Shown one piece after another: positions 39,501 to 45,500 of a stretch of 48,669 nt of DNA (position 1 is the stretch's first letter; every line of letters starts with the position of its first letter). Under the pieces are notes generated by a model. The model had not been told where the DNA came from. It ran no database searches and saw nothing but the letters and a program-made list of their open reading frames with translations. Source of the DNA: Nemertoderma westbladi (taxonomy: Eukaryota; Xenacoelomorpha; Nemertodermatida; Nemertodermatidae); contig JAUCBJ010002565.1 in assembly GCA_032718475.1 (NCBI GenBank), forward strand, positions 1-48,669, in the 5' to 3' direction. The position numbers and the translations under genes were made by a program.

Positions 39501-42500
39501 ATATTTATCTAAAGAGTATTTTAACCACACGTATACCCCCCCCCCCCCCCCCCCCCTTCCACTAAACACTTTACTATCTAATTCATTGATATAACATTCA
39601 AACTGACTTACCTTACATAACCCTCACTGTTGAGAATGTACATGAGCCCAGTGGTAGAGTTCATCAACTCTTTGACGCACCGTATCACCTCTATCTGCAG
39701 GTAGGCGTCTGCGAGGTCCTTAGGGGGCTGGGCGCATAACTTCTCCAGGGTTGCCAACAGGACATCCAATCCAGACAAATTAAGGAAACCCGTCAACCAC
39801 TCCTTATCTGCCTTAACGATTCGGCGTTTTAGTCCAGTATAGTTTCGCATCGATGGTATTTGTAGAAGACGAATGCAGAGCTCTGGCGTAGAGTTCTCCA
39901 TATTACCGAGATCAGCGAGAGTTTCCTTTCTGGAGCGGTGTTTGCGGGGCGAGCCAGATCCACTAACTTTTCCATCGACCTCAGTCTCACCCGGTTTCGA
40001 GGTTTTTTCATCGTTTTTATCAATCGACGCAATTTTATCTTTGGCGGCCAAAGACATCCATTTATCTTTAAATCGCGGCATCTCAATGACGATGGAATAT
40101 AAAACTTTCACAATTGTTTTTTTACGCGTAGATACACGACAATAATAGCATGATTAAAAATAACAAATCTCGATTCGGATGTGAGGGTTTATTTATTCTT
40201 AATAATATAATATTCTTATACTGTGCTTTATATAGACTTTGGAATGCGTTTATTACATTAACAACAGTAACAAAGTTAATGGGGTACCATATACTGTACT
40301 TGACTAATCATAAAATCAGCTTAATTAACTTGAATTTGATCTCCGGTCAAGCCAAGGAGACAAACCTCTGAAGGCCAAAAGCCCGCAGGACGGGTATATA
40401 AATATATATTTCCCACAATCATAGAATTTAGACCGTGAGTGTCATAGAGATGAGTATAATCACTATAAATCTGGTATCTGATTGTAGATATTTCAAGGTT
40501 ATCTATCTATTCTGCTATTTAGGCGATTTGTGAAACTGCGTGTTTTTGAGGGCGTGAAAGCAAACACTACGGAACGAAGGTGGCTAATCATACATTACTC
40601 ACAATAGGTTAATTAATTAATTAAATAGGCATTATTTGCTATAACAACTGTTATCATAAAATACCAGATAACACATTTTACAATATTTTCTAATTTTCAT
40701 AAATCATTCAAAATTTCCCATTGTCGCGTTTACACTTCCCCAGACAAACCAATGTTACAAATATTCGCAATTATTTTAAATTGCAAAATCACCTTACAAC
40801 AATACTTATATTTTCTCGCTAATAGTAATTCGGAACACAATTTCAATGATGTGTGGTAGGTAATATTATTACGCCTATATACAAATAGATATGGGGCCAA
40901 GTTACGCGGAGAAAGGGCCCCACCTACCTTATAAATTCAATACAAAAGTTTAGTTATTATTACTTTAATGACATGCAAGATGACCACAACAATGTTTTGG
41001 CTTGTACAATGCACGTACGTACAATAGTGCGCGTCCAGATATAAATTAGTTGATGTTACCTTTACAAAAGGTCCCCAAGTAACTATACTGTATATATAAA
41101 GTAGAGATAGCAAAAAGGTATTAGTGTAAAAAATAAATATTATGTCCGTTTAAACCTGACTGACGGATGTACCGTGGACATACACTAAGTGGTTTTAGCT
41201 ATTGCTATTGGTTGAATTGTACTGTATGTAGGAATGCTAATCACCTTTTAAAGCAAATTGGCATATCTGAGGTACTCTGTGTAAGACATAACAATAATAA
41301 TTAAGACTTGGCGGGAATTCTACAGGAAATGGAGAAACCAATATATAAACTTTAAGCTGTAACTACGAGTAAATAGCGTAAAATTACCACAAACATTTGT
41401 ATTGTTGGTCTAAAAACTTCATTAATTTAATTGAAGATATTTAGGGGAAGGAGCAGGTTACAGTGTCTATAACCAAAACAATAAATTGCGCTGGAGGTAA
41501 CTTTTTAAAATTGCGGTCCATGTGAGCCACTATCTGACAAGTACATAGTAATAGACTACTTCGAAGGGTAACGCGAGGTAGGGTAACTTAGACCGCGAGT
41601 ATTTCTAGCCAACACTGCAACACCGAGTGGGTATTCTTAGACTGCGAGTATTGTTACTACTGTATTACAACTAGGTCAAGCGAGCTCGTGGAAATTAGAT
41701 CCTTCCAGGCTTCCCGATTCTCAATGGTTGTTGCAATTTAGTTTCTCAAAAGTCCAGTCAAAGGTCAATTTGATCTATGTCATAGCCGGTCGTCCACGGC
41801 TACACTTTCCTTGTGTTGGTTGCCAGAAAAGTAGATCTGGTTGGACCTCGACTTTACTTTTCCAGCGCTGCGAAGTTCCAGCGAGTATTATTAGGAACAG
41901 ATTGGATAGTAATAGTATTCGACCTTGGGAGATAGTGTGGCGCCCTTTCTGTTATACGACTTACAGGTAACACCCAAGAGAAGAGAGTAGAGTCTTGGTA
42001 TTTCGTATTTAAAGTTCACCGATAACTTCACTTTCTTATTAATTGTTATTTAGAAATAATTGCACAATGAAACTGTCAGTGCAATTGTTCTGTTTCAAAT
42101 GAGGAGAATCTCGAGTGTACGACTATTCTATTTATAACCGATTGTAAACGGGTACTCAATAAAGAGGTCTAGACGAACGAGCGACTTTGATTGATTATAA
42201 TGTAGCGGCAATACATCATTGCCCACTTACTTAATGTTTGCCAACAAAACAAACAAAAAGTGGATAAGGACAATGGGGATGATGTATCGACTTTGAAGAG
42301 AACCGATTCCAAACATACTGCGGTTACGATTCAGTTTTATACCGCTCGCGCTGGTCCTGCTCATAACTTTTATTATATTATTGTTATTTGACAGCGTCCT
42401 GTCAGTATTAACAGTGTGGTGTTACCCATCCGACGCTTACCAACACAATATTAACAGAGTGCTGTTACCACCCCGACGTTTATCCCAAACAGGTTTGCTG

Positions 42501-45500
42501 GAACTGGAACTTGTCAAGAGAGCGTCGTTTTGTAAAGTTTCTGCACCTCAGAATGTAATCATGTAACCCATAATATTACAAAACGAACGCCATAATGTAA
42601 CAAACACAACCTAATTAGTATGTAGACTACAACTACTGAAGTTTACTACTAATCTGTAGAATATTGTTTGTTTATGGCAAATGGAATTCAAAACGCACAT
42701 ACATTGAAAGACACTGCCATATAAGTTAATTCCAACTAATAATACCTAACAAGTTCCTTATACCCCCCCGTATTTACCGCAGAATAAAGGAATATAATAC
42801 TACGTATATTAAAGCTATAAAACGCAGCTGATGTACATGTTAAATTATGTTCACTTCTCCATTCCCTCAATACATATAGTAGTTCGGCAGCCATTTGTAG
42901 CCATGTAGCCATTTTATGTAGTATACTTGCAGGTCAGTCACACCAGTAGAGCATTTCGAGATATAACGTCTTGTATCCATGGTAAAGAAATTTTTCGTTA
43001 AAACCAATAGGGCCTACTGACGTGATAATAAATAATGAAGTTGACTGAACTCTAACAATATATTTTACGAAAAGAAATAAGAAATATTTTTTGCCTGACT
43101 TTTCATCGGCGACAGAGGAAAAAATGAGTTTACTATTTCAGGAAAGTGCGGACATAATTATTTATTACATGGGAAAAAAGTAGAACTTTTTTCAGTATTC
43201 TCGAAGCATTTTATTTACCGAGCTCCAGCGAGGTTATTTGAAATTATTTTTACTTATTTTATTTATTGTTATTTACGTAATTTTATTCTTATATTGGTAC
43301 TTTTTTGTTGCTTAATTCTTTAATAAAACGTACAGAGATATAGAATTACTATATATTATATTATAGATAGAAATTACTGTACTCCTCAACTCCTGATGCA
43401 GCTGCAGAAACTTACCCTGTACTCCCGTAAAGGACTAGTTGGATAATGATGGCCTCTAGTGGGTGAGGTGGAACTAGCTAATCGGGACCCATGGACTGAT
43501 CGCCGCTCGAAGCGCCCTCTAGTAAACGTTGCAGAATTTGCCTTTTCACGAAGTGAAAGTGACCTGAAAATAGGAACTTTTATAAATAAATTACGACCAT
43601 GTGGGGGGGGGGGGGGGGGGGGCGCACATACGGTAGCTGAATTCGGGCCAAATATAAAAACACCAACACAACAGTTTGTGATTAACTATAATCTATTAAA
43701 TTGTTTCTATATTTGCTTTAATTCAGTAAGTGGAGCGAAAACCATAGCGTCGCACTTTTTCGGTTATGCATATGTATGGCGGGAATTTCAAATTTCACAA
43801 TAACAAAAACAAATTGCAGATGATTTGTATCAATACGAGATTGCCATCGTACCGGTACCGGTAGTGTTTATTGTACGTACAGCGAAGGTAACCTAACTGC
43901 TAACAGTAACAACCTCTAACAACCATCAGGGACCAGCGTCGTTCCTCTAATATATTTAATAACTACATTTTGATAAAATTACTATATTATTATTTTCTTA
44001 GTACAGCAGTTTATTTTCTAGAGGGTATTTCCCAATTTCATATCATTACCGGTAGGCCTACGCCCTACAAGTAAGCGAACAGAAATAATCGAACTCTAAA
44101 AATCCACCCAAAATTTGTATATTATTATATGATAATATAATGAGCCTTCCTCCCGATTTAGTCGTCCTATATACTGACAAAACTCTAAAACTATCAATAA
44201 GTTGTACTGGTATACTGCAGTACTGCGATGTGTGATATAATACAGTTGATAATAACCTACACGTATAACGTAAATTCAATATTATATGAGAGTAGGCCCT
44301 ATCATCATGTTTATTGCTTATTTAATTAAATTATGTGCTAACCAGTATAGATAGAAATACAAATTCAACTCAACTATTCATTGTGCAGTAATTTTGATTT
44401 TCTATATTTCAGCTTTAAATTATTTCATGGAATATTTATTTGGCAATGTCTAACAAACCCAGACGTGTATATGGAAGCCGAGAGCCGAGGGATGTCCCGG
44501 GAACAGCCCAGTGTAACGCAAGTATGAAGCACACTCTAAACGCGCACGCCTTCAGTAAACTCCCGTACGAGGTTCGCCAACGACTCATCCAGTTGCTCCC
44601 GTCAGTAGACCGGATACCGCTGCGACCGGTCGCCGCCCGCACCGATCGACCCAACGCCTACGCCGTCGCGCCCACCGCCTTCACCAACGAGTTCTACGCG
44701 AGCGCGTGTTCCCAGTTCGAGCACCTCCTCCCGGCGGCGTCCGTGCGGAGCTCGCAACTCGTTCAACCGCTGCGGATAAAACGCCGCGATTTGGTGGAGC
44801 GGGTCGCGCCGGATCCGACGTTGTCAGAGAAACCGGTGGCGCCGTTGCGACGGGCCCGGCGTCGGCGAGGTCGCGTTAAACAAATAAAAACAAAACGAAT
44901 ATCCGCCGTTCCCAAGGTAACCGTGGAAGAGGAGTCCCAGGAGGATGATGTTAAACCCATCGATGATAAATCGGAGGTTTATGAAGTTCCTACGTCGATG
45001 GAAGTAGGAAGCGATACAGAGACATCTAGGGGGAGCGGGGAGGTGCTAGTTAGTGGGAAAGGGGAGGATAAAGTTAGGGTAAGCGTGGAAAGGACAGTTA
45101 GGGGGAGTGGGGAGGAGTTAGTTAAGGGGTCCGAGGAGGAGAATGAAGATACGGGAAGTGAGGGAGAGGCGGTTAAGGGGAGTTGGGAGGGGGCAGGTCG
45201 CGGCGGGATTGGGGAGGGTGTAGTTAGGGGTCCTGAGGAGGAGGGGGCAGTTAGGGGAAGAGAAGATGAGGCGTCTGTACGTATTGAAGAGGGGGTTAAT
45301 GGGCGGAATGAGGATATGGTAGTTAGGGGGAGTGATGAGAAGGGGGCAGTTAGAGTGTCAGGAGGTAACCCAGCGGTTGAAGCGCCGATGGATGTTGATA
45401 ATGGTGAGGCTGTCAAGTTTAGGATCACGGATGAAACTCTGTTAAACGATGAAAAGTTCATGTCGATTGCGCTGGCAATCGGTAGTGGCAAGGAAGGGGT

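Noticed and set aside
43459-43803. 114-residue frame with a Gly run
   Set aside because: Starts at GTG, runs through a poly-G tract, no splice sites or similarity.
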